In this document: in pieces, positions 1 through 9,257 of the stretch
How positions within the stretch are numbered: position 1 is the first letter of the stretch
Layout: each line of letters starts with the position of its first letter
Assembly: GCA_900541415.1 (NCBI GenBank)
Contig: UQJP01000001.1
Location: 62,001 to 126,000, forward strand
Direction: 5' to 3'
Length of the DNA stretch: 64,000 nt
DNA from: an uncultured Odoribacter sp.
GTDB lineage: Bacteria > Bacteroidota > Bacteroidia > Bacteroidales > Marinifilaceae
The notes under the pieces: model-generated
Databases searched by the model: none
What the model was told of the DNA's origin: nothing
The model's input: only the letters and a program-made list of their open reading frames with translations
Program-made: the position numbers and the translations under genes

Positions 1-1369
1 CGGAATCCTGGTTATTTACACATCCTTCAAAGACCTCTTCGCTTTCCAGCGGCAAAAGGTTCACCCGTCCCCGTACTCCGTTACAATCCTTCAATTCTGC
101 ATTCACATTCTGGAAAGGAGGTTTAAAGCGGTTACCCGTCCAATAACTTCTCAAACCTTTATCCAAAAAGGTCAGAGCCTCCTCGAATTTTCCCATAAAA
201 CAATAAGCTTCCGCCACATTCAAATGGATTTGTGCAGCCCTGTAAATATGAATGGTTGCATCGCTGGAATATTCATCCTTATCCTTATTCAAATGATATT
301 TCTTCACGACATATTCTCCGTTTTCCTTCATGTAAGAAGCTCCCACTCCCCGGACATCCCCCTGCGAATAATTGTTCATGGTTTGATTTTCGAACATTTT
401 CATCGCTTTTTCGGTAGGTGCCATATAGTAAACATTGGGCGAAACATTTGAAAAATAAGAACGCAGTTTATGCACTTGTCCATAGTTCACATTGAAAGGA
501 GCAACCGTGATTACCTCTTTTTTCAGGTTCACCGGGTCTTTCACAAAAATATCCACCCAATATCCACCCCAAAAATCGGTGAGGTCGTGACGGGTATCCT
601 TATCCACCCGGATAATATCCATGAAATTATTCACAGCCTCCTGATAATTGCCGGCCCATAAATTCAATTCGCCTTTCAGCACCTTGTATTCAAGCTGGCA
701 TCCTTCCCAGTCAATATCGGGATTATCCAGCACCAGTTTCCAGTCCAGCGGCCAGGTTGCATTAATACCATCCTCCCCGCCTTCCAGGTAAGCCAGCAAA
801 TAATCGGGCAATTCATCCAGCCCCATCGTGATCATAGCTCCATCCTTGTCGTCTTCAAGATTAGAATTATAAACCTGGGCTTCACCCCAAAACTGGGCGA
901 TGGTAAAAAGGCTCCACACCTTATATTTAACGGCGGCAGCAACCATCCCTTTATACACATTTTCCGGAATATCCCCCGGGACATCCTGATTGTATTTCAC
1001 GATCCTGCGTAAAAAATCATTACAATTAATCACAATATCGTAATAAGGTTTAGAACTGGTATAAGCCGTATTATTATCGGCTTTAAACCGATAAATATCC
1101 CAAAAATCCTCCGGGGCGTTTTGGGTAGGAGCCAACAAATCGCCTTTCAGCTCGGACAACACTACGGTTTGTTCCGCAACGTTCGAGAACACCGCTGCCA
1201 ACCCGATAAAAGCCCCGTACACTTCTCCTGTGGAAGAATAATGATCTTCCGCTTTTATGGACGTGGTTGAGTCCACATCCAGCATCTTTTCGCAAGACAT
1301 AACCGTCAAAGCCAGGAAAAGCCCTGCTATTTGCCTGATATATAATTTCATTTTGTTCATCTTTTCCAT
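1..1369 (-). CDS. SusD/RagB-family outer-membrane lipoprotein (partial, C-terminus off the left edge)
   Basis: This is an open frame on the minus strand that starts at 1369 and runs out of the window, so the last part of the protein is missing. The N-terminus is a lipoprotein signal ending VMSC with the lipid-bearing Cys at residue 26, then EKMLDVDS, the usual SusD opening. A later stretch with IYRAAQIHLNVAEAYCF matches the helix of SusD proteins that normally reads lyRyaEvLLmyAEA. SusD proteins sit on the cell surface as the ligand-binding lid of their SusC partner. Start codons at 1369, 1360 and 1351 are all in frame; 1360 has the best spaced purine stretch upstream. It follows the SusC gene by 10 bases and is the distal gene of operon A. 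The substrate cannot be told. Confidence 0.9.
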   Translation of the reverse strand, partial: MEKMNKMKLYIRQIAGLFLALTVMSCEKMLDVDSTTSIKAEDHYSSTGEVYGAFIGLAAVFSNVAEQTVVLSELKGDLLAPTQNAPEDFWDIYRFKADNNTAYTSSKPYYDIVINCNDFLRRIVKYNQDVPGDIPENVYKGMVAAAVKYKVWSLFTIAQFWGEAQVYNSNLEDDKDGAMITMGLDELPDYLLAYLEGGEDGINATWPLDWKLVLDNPDIDWEGCQLEYKVLKGELNLWAGNYQEAVNNFMDIIRVDKDTRHDLTDFWGGYWVDIFVKDPVNLKKEVITVAPFNVNYGQVHKLRSYFSNVSPNVYYMAPTEKAMKMFENQTMNNYSQGDVRGVGASYMKENGEYVVKKYHLNKDKDEYSSDATIHIYRAAQIHLNVAEAYCFMGKFEEALTFLDKGLRSYWTGNRFKPPFQNVNAELKDCNGVRGRVNLLPLESEEVFEGCVNNQDS

Positions 1370-1379
1370 TATTAATCAA

Positions 1380-4300
1380 TTAGATACCCAACCTGATGCC
1401 CAGCTTGAAGGTGCGGGCTCCCGGCACTTTTCCATAGTCCACTCCTAACATCCGGTGATCGTATGAATAAGAAAATTCAGGATCGTAGCCTAAATATTTA
1501 GTCAGGGTAAACAAATTCTCGGCAGAAACATAAGCCTGGAAATTACGGAATATCCAAAGTTTAGAAGGATAATCATAATTAAAGGTCAAATTCTTCAGTT
1601 TCAGGTATGAACCGTCCTCGATCCAGCGCGAAGAAAATTGGCTGTTGTTCATCGGATCGCCATATTCCGCCTTAGGCATCGTTGTTTGGTGTCCCTCGTA
1701 ATTCCAGCTATTTTTCACAGCCCGGGTCTGTCCGGAAAAATCAACCATGCTTTCTCCCACCCGTCTGACGGCATTGTAAACATCGTTACCGTACGAATAG
1801 GTGAACTGCGCACTCAGCGTGTAATTTTTATAGCGGAAAGAAGTGAAAATCCCTCCGTAGAAATCCGGGGTGGGATCGCCGATAATCATTTTATCCTTAC
1901 TGTCGATCACCCGGTCGGAAGCATCGGCATTCACATACCTCATATCGCCCGCCCGGAAATTTCTTCCCTTAAAGTCTACCAGGTTTTCTGCGGCAGCCTC
2001 GGCAGAAGTGGCATACACTCCGTTCGTTTTCAGCCCATAAAAGGCGTAAGGAGATTCACCCACCTTCGTGATGATCTGTGCCCCATCGGACAAAGTGGTG
2101 ACAATCGCATCCAATCCGCCCAAATCCTTGATCTTCGCTTTTTCATGAGCGATCGTAGCCCCTAAATTCCATTCGAAATTCCGGGTACGGATCACGGTGG
2201 CATTGATACCCACTTCCACACCTTTCGTTTCCATCTTTCCGGCGTTGACATAACGGAACTTCGTGCCGAACGACGAGGCCAGGTCTTCCTGCACCAACAT
2301 ATCGCGGGTTTCACTATTATACAGGTCGAGTGACAAATTCAATTTATTTCCCAAAGTCCTGAAATCCGCTCCGATATTGGTAGTTACCACTAATTCCGGT
2401 TTCAATTTATCGTTCGGGATATTGCCTCTCACAATACCGCCCATTTCTTTGTAATCCATCGCCACATAATGATATTTCGAGATCATGGCAGGCAGCATCG
2501 AATTACCTTTCATGGAATATTCCGCCCGTAAAGTCAGGTCGTCCACAAAATCCGAGTTCCGCAAGAAAGAAGAATTATTCAGCTTCCAGGCAACATTGGT
2601 TGCCGGATACAAATTGAACACATCCGAACGCTCCCCGGTTACCGAAGCGGCATCCGCAGAAAGGGATACTCCGGCATAAAGCTGTTTTTTATAGTTATAT
2701 TCCACATTGGCAAAAAGGTTAAACCATTTCCATTTATCGTCATAACCGTCGAGATATTTCCCGAAGGCATCCTTCACGCTCGACAAATTACGGTCGTAAT
2801 CCGTGGCTGTATTAATACCCTTGGCATACTCGTACAGGCGGTCGCGAGACAACATCTGCACTCCGGCCATTGCCCCCAGATAATGACCTCTCTGAAAACT
2901 ATGCTGGTAAGATAAGGTCACATTTCCGTAATAACTCATCGATTTACCAACACCGTTCCGGATCATATTCCGCGCCCTTCCGCCTTCCAACGGAATTAAA
3001 GCATCGGTGGAAACTCCGGGAATAAACATTTTTTCCCGGTTGTAATCGTAATTGATACCAAACAACCCCCGTAATTGTAATTCAGGAGTGAAATCCAGAC
3101 TCAACCCCAGGTTTACCATCGTATTGTAGAGCACATTATTTCCCTCCACTTCATTCACAATCACGGCAGGATTGCTCACACCGAACTGCCGAACGGGATC
3201 CCATACGCTCAATTGCTGGTTGTATTTATTCACCCGGTAAGGTCCGAGAATAGACGGTTTGCGGATTGCCGCTAAAATCGGGTTAATTTCCGGTACCATT
3301 CCCTGTTCGTGAATGTTGTTGTTATAGTAACTGAATCCCACATTCGTGAACATCGACAACTTCCGGCTCATTTTCATATCACCGTTGAAACGGGCATAAT
3401 AGCGGGACATCTTGGAATTGTCCTCGATTCCGTTTTCTTGCATATACCCGGCCAGCAAAGAGTATTTTGCTACGGCATCACCTCCCTTTACTTTCAGGAT
3501 ATTCTCCGTAGAAAAAGCCGGAGAGAATATTTCGTCCTGCCAGTCTGTGTTGTGTTGATAGGCATAGTAGCCCTCTCCGTAACGGGGATCTTCGCGCAGG
3601 AAAGAAAAACGGCTGTACAATTCTTCGGAATTATATTCGGTTTGCCCGATACGGTACAAATAATTTTTAAAATCCGTAGCATCCAAAAGCGGCAATTCCC
3701 GGGGACGGACACTCACCCCGTTCACGGTTTCGAACTCGACTTTCGTTTCCATGTCGATGGCCCGGTCGGTGTTGATCATGATCACCCCGTTCGAAGACAC
3801 AGCTCCGAAAGGAGCGGCGTCATATCCTTTCGTCACGGAAATATTATCGATCTCTTTCAGGCTGACATTCCGCAAAACATTCTTAGAATACCCGGTGAAA
3901 GAAGACGACAAAGTGAGATCGGGCAGGATAGGCATCCCGTCGATCACAATCAGCGACATATTATCTCCGATCAGCGAACGGGTTCCGCGCAAAGCCAAAA
4001 AATATCCTTCACCCGGCATACCGCTTTTCTGCAAAGCACGCACCCCGGCAACATTTCCCACCAGCATTTCATCGGCCAGCTTACGCCCGCGATCCATATC
4101 CCTGGTGAATATCGTTGCAGAGTTACCGGTTTTATCTATGGTTTTCTTCACCTGAAAAGGTAAGACCATCGTATTGGAATATCCTCTGGACTTTAAAGGA
4201 ACTAAATAAATTTTCACTTCCCGCCTGCCATACAATTGAAATTCCTGTGACAGGAAATCGGTTGAATTCACGGTAATAAATGCGGGTTCCTTCACCACCT

Positions 4301-4499
4301 GCAACACAAAATTTCCTTGCTTATCCGTAATGGCGGTTTTGGTAGCACTTATAGCAAGTACAGAAGCCCCTTCTACCGGACTTTTATCCACAGAACTGAA
4401 CACTTGTCCGCGAATTTCGATCAGTTCCTTTTGTGCCTGCCCGAAAACCACACTCCCGGCAAGCAACAACAGTGTCAATAAATAAATTCTTATCTTCAT
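1380..4499 (-). CDS. SusC/RagA-family outer-membrane transporter without a clear TonB box
   Basis: 1039 residues, the normal size for SusC. Signal peptide to about residue 21, a CarboxypepD_reg-like domain at about 26-100, a plug domain at about 115-250 (LALRGTRSLIG, VIDGMPILP, SSNGVIMINT), then the beta-barrel ending in the GARTFKLGIRLGI type C-terminus. It forms the outer-membrane channel that imports ligand caught by the adjacent SusD (ends at 1369). Odd point: between the CarboxypepD_reg-like domain and the plug I see no DEVVVTGYG-like TonB box, and the usual plug motif kDAsAtAIYGsRgANGVI is replaced by a diverged version (KGYDAAPFGAVSSNGVI). It belongs to operon A, 11 bases after the preceding FAS1 gene. 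Family assignment is firm; ligand and energy coupling are open. Confidence 0.93.
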   Translation of the reverse strand: MKIRIYLLTLLLLAGSVVFGQAQKELIEIRGQVFSSVDKSPVEGASVLAISATKTAITDKQGNFVLQVVKEPAFITVNSTDFLSQEFQLYGRREVKIYLVPLKSRGYSNTMVLPFQVKKTIDKTGNSATIFTRDMDRGRKLADEMLVGNVAGVRALQKSGMPGEGYFLALRGTRSLIGDNMSLIVIDGMPILPDLTLSSSFTGYSKNVLRNVSLKEIDNISVTKGYDAAPFGAVSSNGVIMINTDRAIDMETKVEFETVNGVSVRPRELPLLDATDFKNYLYRIGQTEYNSEELYSRFSFLREDPRYGEGYYAYQHNTDWQDEIFSPAFSTENILKVKGGDAVAKYSLLAGYMQENGIEDNSKMSRYYARFNGDMKMSRKLSMFTNVGFSYYNNNIHEQGMVPEINPILAAIRKPSILGPYRVNKYNQQLSVWDPVRQFGVSNPAVIVNEVEGNNVLYNTMVNLGLSLDFTPELQLRGLFGINYDYNREKMFIPGVSTDALIPLEGGRARNMIRNGVGKSMSYYGNVTLSYQHSFQRGHYLGAMAGVQMLSRDRLYEYAKGINTATDYDRNLSSVKDAFGKYLDGYDDKWKWFNLFANVEYNYKKQLYAGVSLSADAASVTGERSDVFNLYPATNVAWKLNNSSFLRNSDFVDDLTLRAEYSMKGNSMLPAMISKYHYVAMDYKEMGGIVRGNIPNDKLKPELVVTTNIGADFRTLGNKLNLSLDLYNSETRDMLVQEDLASSFGTKFRYVNAGKMETKGVEVGINATVIRTRNFEWNLGATIAHEKAKIKDLGGLDAIVTTLSDGAQIITKVGESPYAFYGLKTNGVYATSAEAAAENLVDFKGRNFRAGDMRYVNADASDRVIDSKDKMIIGDPTPDFYGGIFTSFRYKNYTLSAQFTYSYGNDVYNAVRRVGESMVDFSGQTRAVKNSWNYEGHQTTMPKAEYGDPMNNSQFSSRWIEDGSYLKLKNLTFNYDYPSKLWIFRNFQAYVSAENLFTLTKYLGYDPEFSYSYDHRMLGVDYGKVPGARTFKLGIRLGI

Positions 4500-4510
4500 A
4501 ATCAGGCTTC

Positions 4511-6067
4511 TTAATAGTTATTAACCGTAGGTTTAAAAGAAATCTGGAAAGGGGCGAGTGCTTTTTTCCAGCTCTTTCCAAGATTTTTCATCGTGATTTT
4601 CAAAGGTTTCACCCCTGCACTTTGAGGAATCTCCACTCTGCCCAACTGTACGGTTTGTAATTTATCTAACTCCGTAATGGTAGACATATCCACTTTGTTC
4701 AAGTAAATGTCATTCACATATACAGCAAAATCCTGGTTCGCTTCTTTGGTCTTCACAAACGTAAATTCCACCTTATATTCTCCCGGAGTCATGGCCGCCG
4801 GAACATATTGATCGCTGGTATCGACACGTGCCGTTTGCCAGGTGAGCGAATAATCGTAATCGGGCACATCTTCCACCGGGCCGGATTTCAACTGTATGGT
4901 AGAAAGCAGGTACCGGGCAGTGGATCCGGAAGCTTTCACCAACGACATATTGTCCGTCACATCGTCCTGTCCCACTTCTCCGGAAACGGACATTTCCACC
5001 GATTCAGGTTTCACCTCATAGGTAGGAGCGATCGCATTGGCCAGTTCCCTTTGAATAAAACGGTTCGGGATGAACAGGTCTGCCACCTCGTAAACATAGC
5101 CATTGCTAAATTCCTGTTTGGACGAAGGGACGATCTTCTGGTAAGATGTCCGCCAAAGCACGCCACTGGTGGAATAAAGCTTGTCCACTTTTTCATAATC
5201 GTCGATCAGATTTATGTGGATAAAGGAATACATGATCCATTCCCGCAATTTCACCGAATCTTTTTCCTCCGGCTCAAATCCGGTAACAGCCCGGATATTA
5301 TCGTAATAAGCCGACATTTCATGCTCCAGCTCGTCATTGGGCGTCAGGAACACGGTGTAATACCCGTTATCCTTATCGATAGGCCCGGAGGACAATACCT
5401 TATAACGATAGAAAAAAACCGAATCGTAAGTGATATTCCCTTCGAAGTCCGTTCCCGTTTCCACACTGTGCTCTTTATCGAACACGGTATCGGTGTACGA
5501 AGCAACGATCTCGCGCAGCAAGGTGTATGGCGACTGTTCCAGATAATCGAAAATCGTAGGTTTCAGGTCGAGCCATTTGTCTATATGGTGAATCACCCCG
5601 TCTTTACAGGTCATCACCGTTTCGAGCACTTTACTGTCATTAATCGAAAAGCTTCCTTTTACAGCAGGATCTTCATGCAAACGCAACCTTTTACCGGAAT
5701 AGGCCTGCAAAGAAAGCCCGTCTTTAAATCCGGCAACGGAATAATTCACTTTCGTGATATGGTTAGCAACCGCTATCGTCTTCATAGAATCGGACAAAGC
5801 CGATAGATCACCCATTGCGCCGTTGGAAGGAACCCAGATTGTAAAATTCTGCGGTTTCAGAAAAAAGGTATCTGCCTGCGTCGATTTCATCAACTGGACA
5901 AAATCAGAATATTCCGGCACACTTTGTAGATATTCCCAAACCCCTTTGTCGGAAGTTTTCATTTCTCCCTGCGGGTCTTCATAATGCTTATCCCATTCAT
6001 TTGTGCAAGAAGCCAGAATCAGAGACAGCACAACAATTATATTTATCTTTTTCAATATCATAGCCAT
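4511..6067 (-). CDS. Fasciclin (FAS1)-domain lipoprotein
   Basis: 518 residues. The lipoprotein signal ends LASC with Cys21. One clear FAS1 module lies at about 40-170: FTIWVPSNGAM is the H1-like box and DGVIHHIDKWL the H2-like box at its end. A second, weaker FAS1-like stretch follows at about 172-345 (TIFDYLEQSPYTLL, then FLTPNDELE). The last roughly 120 residues look like a beta-sandwich rather than FAS1 (SLTWQTARVD, GEYKVEFTFVK). FAS1 domains are adhesion modules; with SusCD neighbours it is probably a surface accessory lipoprotein. The start abuts the stop of the upstream gene with no gap, so the two are surely co-transcribed; an internal Met at residue 3 could also serve as start. No catalytic motif is seen. 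Confidence 0.85.
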   Translation of the reverse strand: MAMILKKINIIVVLSLILASCTNEWDKHYEDPQGEMKTSDKGVWEYLQSVPEYSDFVQLMKSTQADTFFLKPQNFTIWVPSNGAMGDLSALSDSMKTIAVANHITKVNYSVAGFKDGLSLQAYSGKRLRLHEDPAVKGSFSINDSKVLETVMTCKDGVIHHIDKWLDLKPTIFDYLEQSPYTLLREIVASYTDTVFDKEHSVETGTDFEGNITYDSVFFYRYKVLSSGPIDKDNGYYTVFLTPNDELEHEMSAYYDNIRAVTGFEPEEKDSVKLREWIMYSFIHINLIDDYEKVDKLYSTSGVLWRTSYQKIVPSSKQEFSNGYVYEVADLFIPNRFIQRELANAIAPTYEVKPESVEMSVSGEVGQDDVTDNMSLVKASGSTARYLLSTIQLKSGPVEDVPDYDYSLTWQTARVDTSDQYVPAAMTPGEYKVEFTFVKTKEANQDFAVYVNDIYLNKVDMSTITELDKLQTVQLGRVEIPQSAGVKPLKITMKNLGKSWKKALAPFQISFKPTVNNY

Positions 6068-7693
6068 TTATTTTACAGGTTCAAATCTCACCAAATCCCA
6101 ACGTAGTTCTCCGGGCTTTGTCACTTTCAAAGTGATGGTATGAGGCTTGGTTTCATCAAAAGTCACTTTCTCCCATACCTGATTATCCATCGGATAAGGA
6201 TAGCTATCCCATTCCGCATCATAACCCGATATTTCAGGAGCTCCGTTCTTTTCTCCATCGAGGAAAGGCTGGAAAATTCCGCCCACCCGTTTCGTTCGCA
6301 TGAAAAAGAACCGTATATTATAAGTTCCTGCCGGGATAGGCCGGGTAATAACCGTCACCTCACCCACCGGGCCAAGGTCTGCATATAAACAATCTCCATA
6401 CAGAAATTGATTGGCAATCAGGTTATAGGAGCCCTTCGTAAAGGCAATGTATCCTACCGCCCCCAACTTATTGGCCGGAGTAGATTTCCAGGTCAGATTA
6501 GGTTTAAAATCTTTAGCGTCCATTGAAATTGTAGTGGCTTGAATATCCTGATTCCGGTATTCTTTAATAATTTGAAAATTAACCAACTCGGTAGGCTCAA
6601 AAAGAGTCAGGATATTTTTAGGCTCGAAAATTTTCATAATGCCATTCACTTCGTGTACAAAACCGTTCCTAACCTGTAAGTTCTGCCGCTCCTCAATAAA
6701 TCCCATTTCCTTGTTGAAAACATATTTCAGGGATTTATTCTGTATCTGGATCAGCTTATTCGTGGCCAGCGTCGGAAGTGTAAAACCTTCTCCGTCTTTA
6801 TCCACCATCGGCCATCTCGATCCAGCAGTAATACCGCTCACAACCTTGTATTCCATGATTTCACCCAATTCTTTGGTGGTATAGTCCCCGTCGATCAAAC
6901 GGTAACGGACATACATATTCAAAGGATTACCCTCTTTCGTGTAATTGGCATCATTCGGTGATATTTCCTGAATCAGGTCCTCCAGATTATGTATCCCTTC
7001 CCGTTCGAAAACGCTGTCGGGAGTGGCAAACATGGTACGACGGCACTTCAAAGGCAAATCTTTCAAATTCAATTGTGCGAAAAGACTGTCGGTCCCGGTA
7101 ATGTCCACCGCTGCTTTCAGGATGGAATAACGGGAATCCTGTGCCAGAAAATCATAATGCGTATACATCACCGGATCGATCACATTGTTCAGTTCATGCA
7201 CCATTCCATTCACCAGTTCAATATCCCATTTGATAATCCGGCAAACCCGGTTTATAAAAATTCCACCGTCATCACCCGAAACGAACAGGCAAGACAGATA
7301 ATCACCCGAAGAGGTGGAATCGGGCAGTTTACCGTCGCGGAATGCTGTAAATTCATAAGCCTTGTTCGGAACAGTATGATATTTCACCAACTCGGCAGCC
7401 TGTGCCTGTGTCAGCTGATCCACCCGGTCGTAACCATATTTCTCTTTCAGGTATGTGGCAAGCACACTATTTTTTACAGTGAAAAACGTAAACGGTGTCG
7501 TACTGAAATTATAGGCACCTGCCAACCCTGAAATTTCCATCATTTTATACCAGTCCGAATACTCCTCGCTTTGTTGAAAATACATCAAAGCGGAAAGATC
7601 GTCGAAAGGCATAAAGCTTTTGTTCATATCCTCATCCTTACACGCCGAAATGGTAAGGCAAAGGGAAAATATCATTAATATAATTCTTTTCAT
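6068..7693 (-). CDS. Fasciclin (FAS1)-domain lipoprotein with C-terminal beta-sandwich
   Basis: 541 residues with a lipoprotein signal ending ISAC (Cys18). The first FAS1 module is at about 30-160 (EYSDWYKMMEISGLAG, TPFTFFTVKNSVL, NGMVHELNNVI). A second at about 165-355 ends NGFVHEVNGIMKIF. The C-terminal part, about 390-540, has the character of a ligand-binding beta-sandwich (GTYNIRFFFMRTKR, HTITLKVTK) and resembles the tail of the next gene downstream (4511-6067), which suggests an old tandem duplication of a FAS1 plus sandwich protein. It lies 12 bases after the SusD stop in operon A. Function is inferred only: surface attachment or ligand capture beside the SusCD transporters. Confidence 0.85.
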   Translation of the reverse strand: MKRIILMIFSLCLTISACKDEDMNKSFMPFDDLSALMYFQQSEEYSDWYKMMEISGLAGAYNFSTTPFTFFTVKNSVLATYLKEKYGYDRVDQLTQAQAAELVKYHTVPNKAYEFTAFRDGKLPDSTSSGDYLSCLFVSGDDGGIFINRVCRIIKWDIELVNGMVHELNNVIDPVMYTHYDFLAQDSRYSILKAAVDITGTDSLFAQLNLKDLPLKCRRTMFATPDSVFEREGIHNLEDLIQEISPNDANYTKEGNPLNMYVRYRLIDGDYTTKELGEIMEYKVVSGITAGSRWPMVDKDGEGFTLPTLATNKLIQIQNKSLKYVFNKEMGFIEERQNLQVRNGFVHEVNGIMKIFEPKNILTLFEPTELVNFQIIKEYRNQDIQATTISMDAKDFKPNLTWKSTPANKLGAVGYIAFTKGSYNLIANQFLYGDCLYADLGPVGEVTVITRPIPAGTYNIRFFFMRTKRVGGIFQPFLDGEKNGAPEISGYDAEWDSYPYPMDNQVWEKVTFDETKPHTITLKVTKPGELRWDLVRFEPVK

Positions 7694-7705
7694 CGCGTAT
7701 CTATT

Positions 7706-9244
7706 TTATTGGTAAGCAGGATTTTGTTTCAACACACCTTTACTGATGTCTATCTCATCCTTGTGAATCGGGAAATAAAAACTCCACTCGTTCGATAGTT
7801 TGGTTTCGTAAATAGTTCTTTCATTCATCGGAACATTTTCCAACAAAATATCGATGACAGATTTCTTATATTTGGAAAAACCGTCTTTTTTAGCAAAGCG
7901 CACCAAATCGAACCAGCGTTTCCCTTCTCCAACAAATTCTTTCTTTCGTTCTTTCAATATTTCATCCATCAGCGAGGCTTCCGACATCTGTGCGGCAACA
8001 TCCACATCTATTGCAGGTACCCCGGCTCTTGTCTTCACCACATTCAATGCCCTCACTGCCGCTATTTTATTGCCCTCGACCATACCTCCATCCAGCATAG
8101 CATAAGCTTCAGCTTGCATCAGCAACACTTCGGGATACCGATAAATAATCCAGTTCGGCGATTGTTTATCCCCGCTTCGCTTGGTGGTTCCGTCCGTTGA
8201 AGCTCCAACATACTTCCACACGCCTAACCAGGAGTCCTGTTTAAAATAAGTCTTGTTTTTCGCACGCAAGTCGATGACAGCGTTGTCGTATTCAAATTCA
8301 TCGATAATACGCTGAGGCAGCAAGTAAGTACCGTCTTTCTGGAACCAGCTAAACAAACTATTGCGTTGATTGTTAGCGTGGTCGTAGTAAATCTCAAAAA
8401 TCGACTCCTCACTTAGTCCCGGATAGAAAATAGAAAACCAGCTTTCCTGCTCGGTCGTTCCATTCTCATCTTCTTCCTCTTGCTCATTACCCACCAAACG
8501 ATAGCGTTTACTATCGACAATCAACTGACAAGCATCCACACACTCTTTGTATTTTTCACTCCACAAATAAATATCGGCTAAAAGGGTTTGGGCAGCCCAA
8601 CGGGTCATTCTCCCTTTATTTTCCCAGGCCAAAGACGATCCCGCAGAGGCATAGGTCACAGGAACCCGTTTTAACGACCACTTCAGGTCGAGGATTAAAC
8701 GGTCAAGAATAGCTTCCTCGGCAACCTTCGGCTGGAAAATATCCTGAGCATCGGTCAGGTAAGGTTCTGTAATCAAAGGCACTTCCCGGAAAGCTCTGAC
8801 CAAATAGAAATAAGCCAGGCTACGAACCACTTTTGCCTCGGCAATGTATTGATCCATCTGTTCTTCCGTAAACAAAGGGTCTCTGGTCAACACCACCGGA
8901 GCATATTTAATCACAGCGTTGGCAGAATTAATCACTTTATAAAACTGCGCCCATTCTATAATGGTGTTCTCAGATGTAATATTCTGCTTATTGATCTTTT
9001 CTATTTGTTCGGTGCTACTCGAAGTTTTGATTTCCAATACATCCGCTCTCAATTCTCCCCATTGAAACATCTTTGTCTGGCAATCGCGTAAACGGACATA
9101 GGCAGACATCATCGTGTTGTGAACATCCTCCTTCTTTGTCCAATAGTCCATGCTCAACCTTTCGTTTTCCGGCTCTAGGTCCAGCCAATTGTCGCAGCTT
9201 CCACTTAAAAGCGCAACCAATAGTATAATTATGGTATATCTCAT
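7706..9244 (-). CDS. SusD/RagB-family outer-membrane lipoprotein
   Basis: 512 residues. Lipoprotein signal ending SGSC (Cys17) followed by DNWLDLEPEN. Typical SusD helices are present: KVVRSLAYFYLVRAFREVPL, RMTRWAAQTLLADIYLWSEK, YRYPEVLLMQAEAYAM, and the C-terminal FVGEGKRWFDLVRF followed by YFPIHKDEI. These are the TPR-type elements that pack on the SusC barrel. It directly follows the SusC gene (13-base gap) and makes the first SusCD pair of operon A. The ligand is unknown; no polysaccharide-degrading enzyme is encoded nearby to hint at one. Confidence 0.95.
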   Translation of the reverse strand: MRYTIIILLVALLSGSCDNWLDLEPENERLSMDYWTKKEDVHNTMMSAYVRLRDCQTKMFQWGELRADVLEIKTSSSTEQIEKINKQNITSENTIIEWAQFYKVINSANAVIKYAPVVLTRDPLFTEEQMDQYIAEAKVVRSLAYFYLVRAFREVPLITEPYLTDAQDIFQPKVAEEAILDRLILDLKWSLKRVPVTYASAGSSLAWENKGRMTRWAAQTLLADIYLWSEKYKECVDACQLIVDSKRYRLVGNEQEEEDENGTTEQESWFSIFYPGLSEESIFEIYYDHANNQRNSLFSWFQKDGTYLLPQRIIDEFEYDNAVIDLRAKNKTYFKQDSWLGVWKYVGASTDGTTKRSGDKQSPNWIIYRYPEVLLMQAEAYAMLDGGMVEGNKIAAVRALNVVKTRAGVPAIDVDVAAQMSEASLMDEILKERKKEFVGEGKRWFDLVRFAKKDGFSKYKKSVIDILLENVPMNERTIYETKLSNEWSFYFPIHKDEIDISKGVLKQNPAYQ

Positions 9245-9257
9245 ATTCGTATCCTTT

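Noticed and set aside
3309..4163. 284-codon open frame on the plus strand inside the SusC gene
   Set aside because: It is fully opposite a clear SusC reading frame, with no family likeness and a His/Arg/Ile-rich composition typical of an antisense shadow.
4808..5806. 332-codon open frame on the plus strand
   Set aside because: Antisense to a FAS1 lipoprotein gene with signal peptide and domain motifs; no own start signal.
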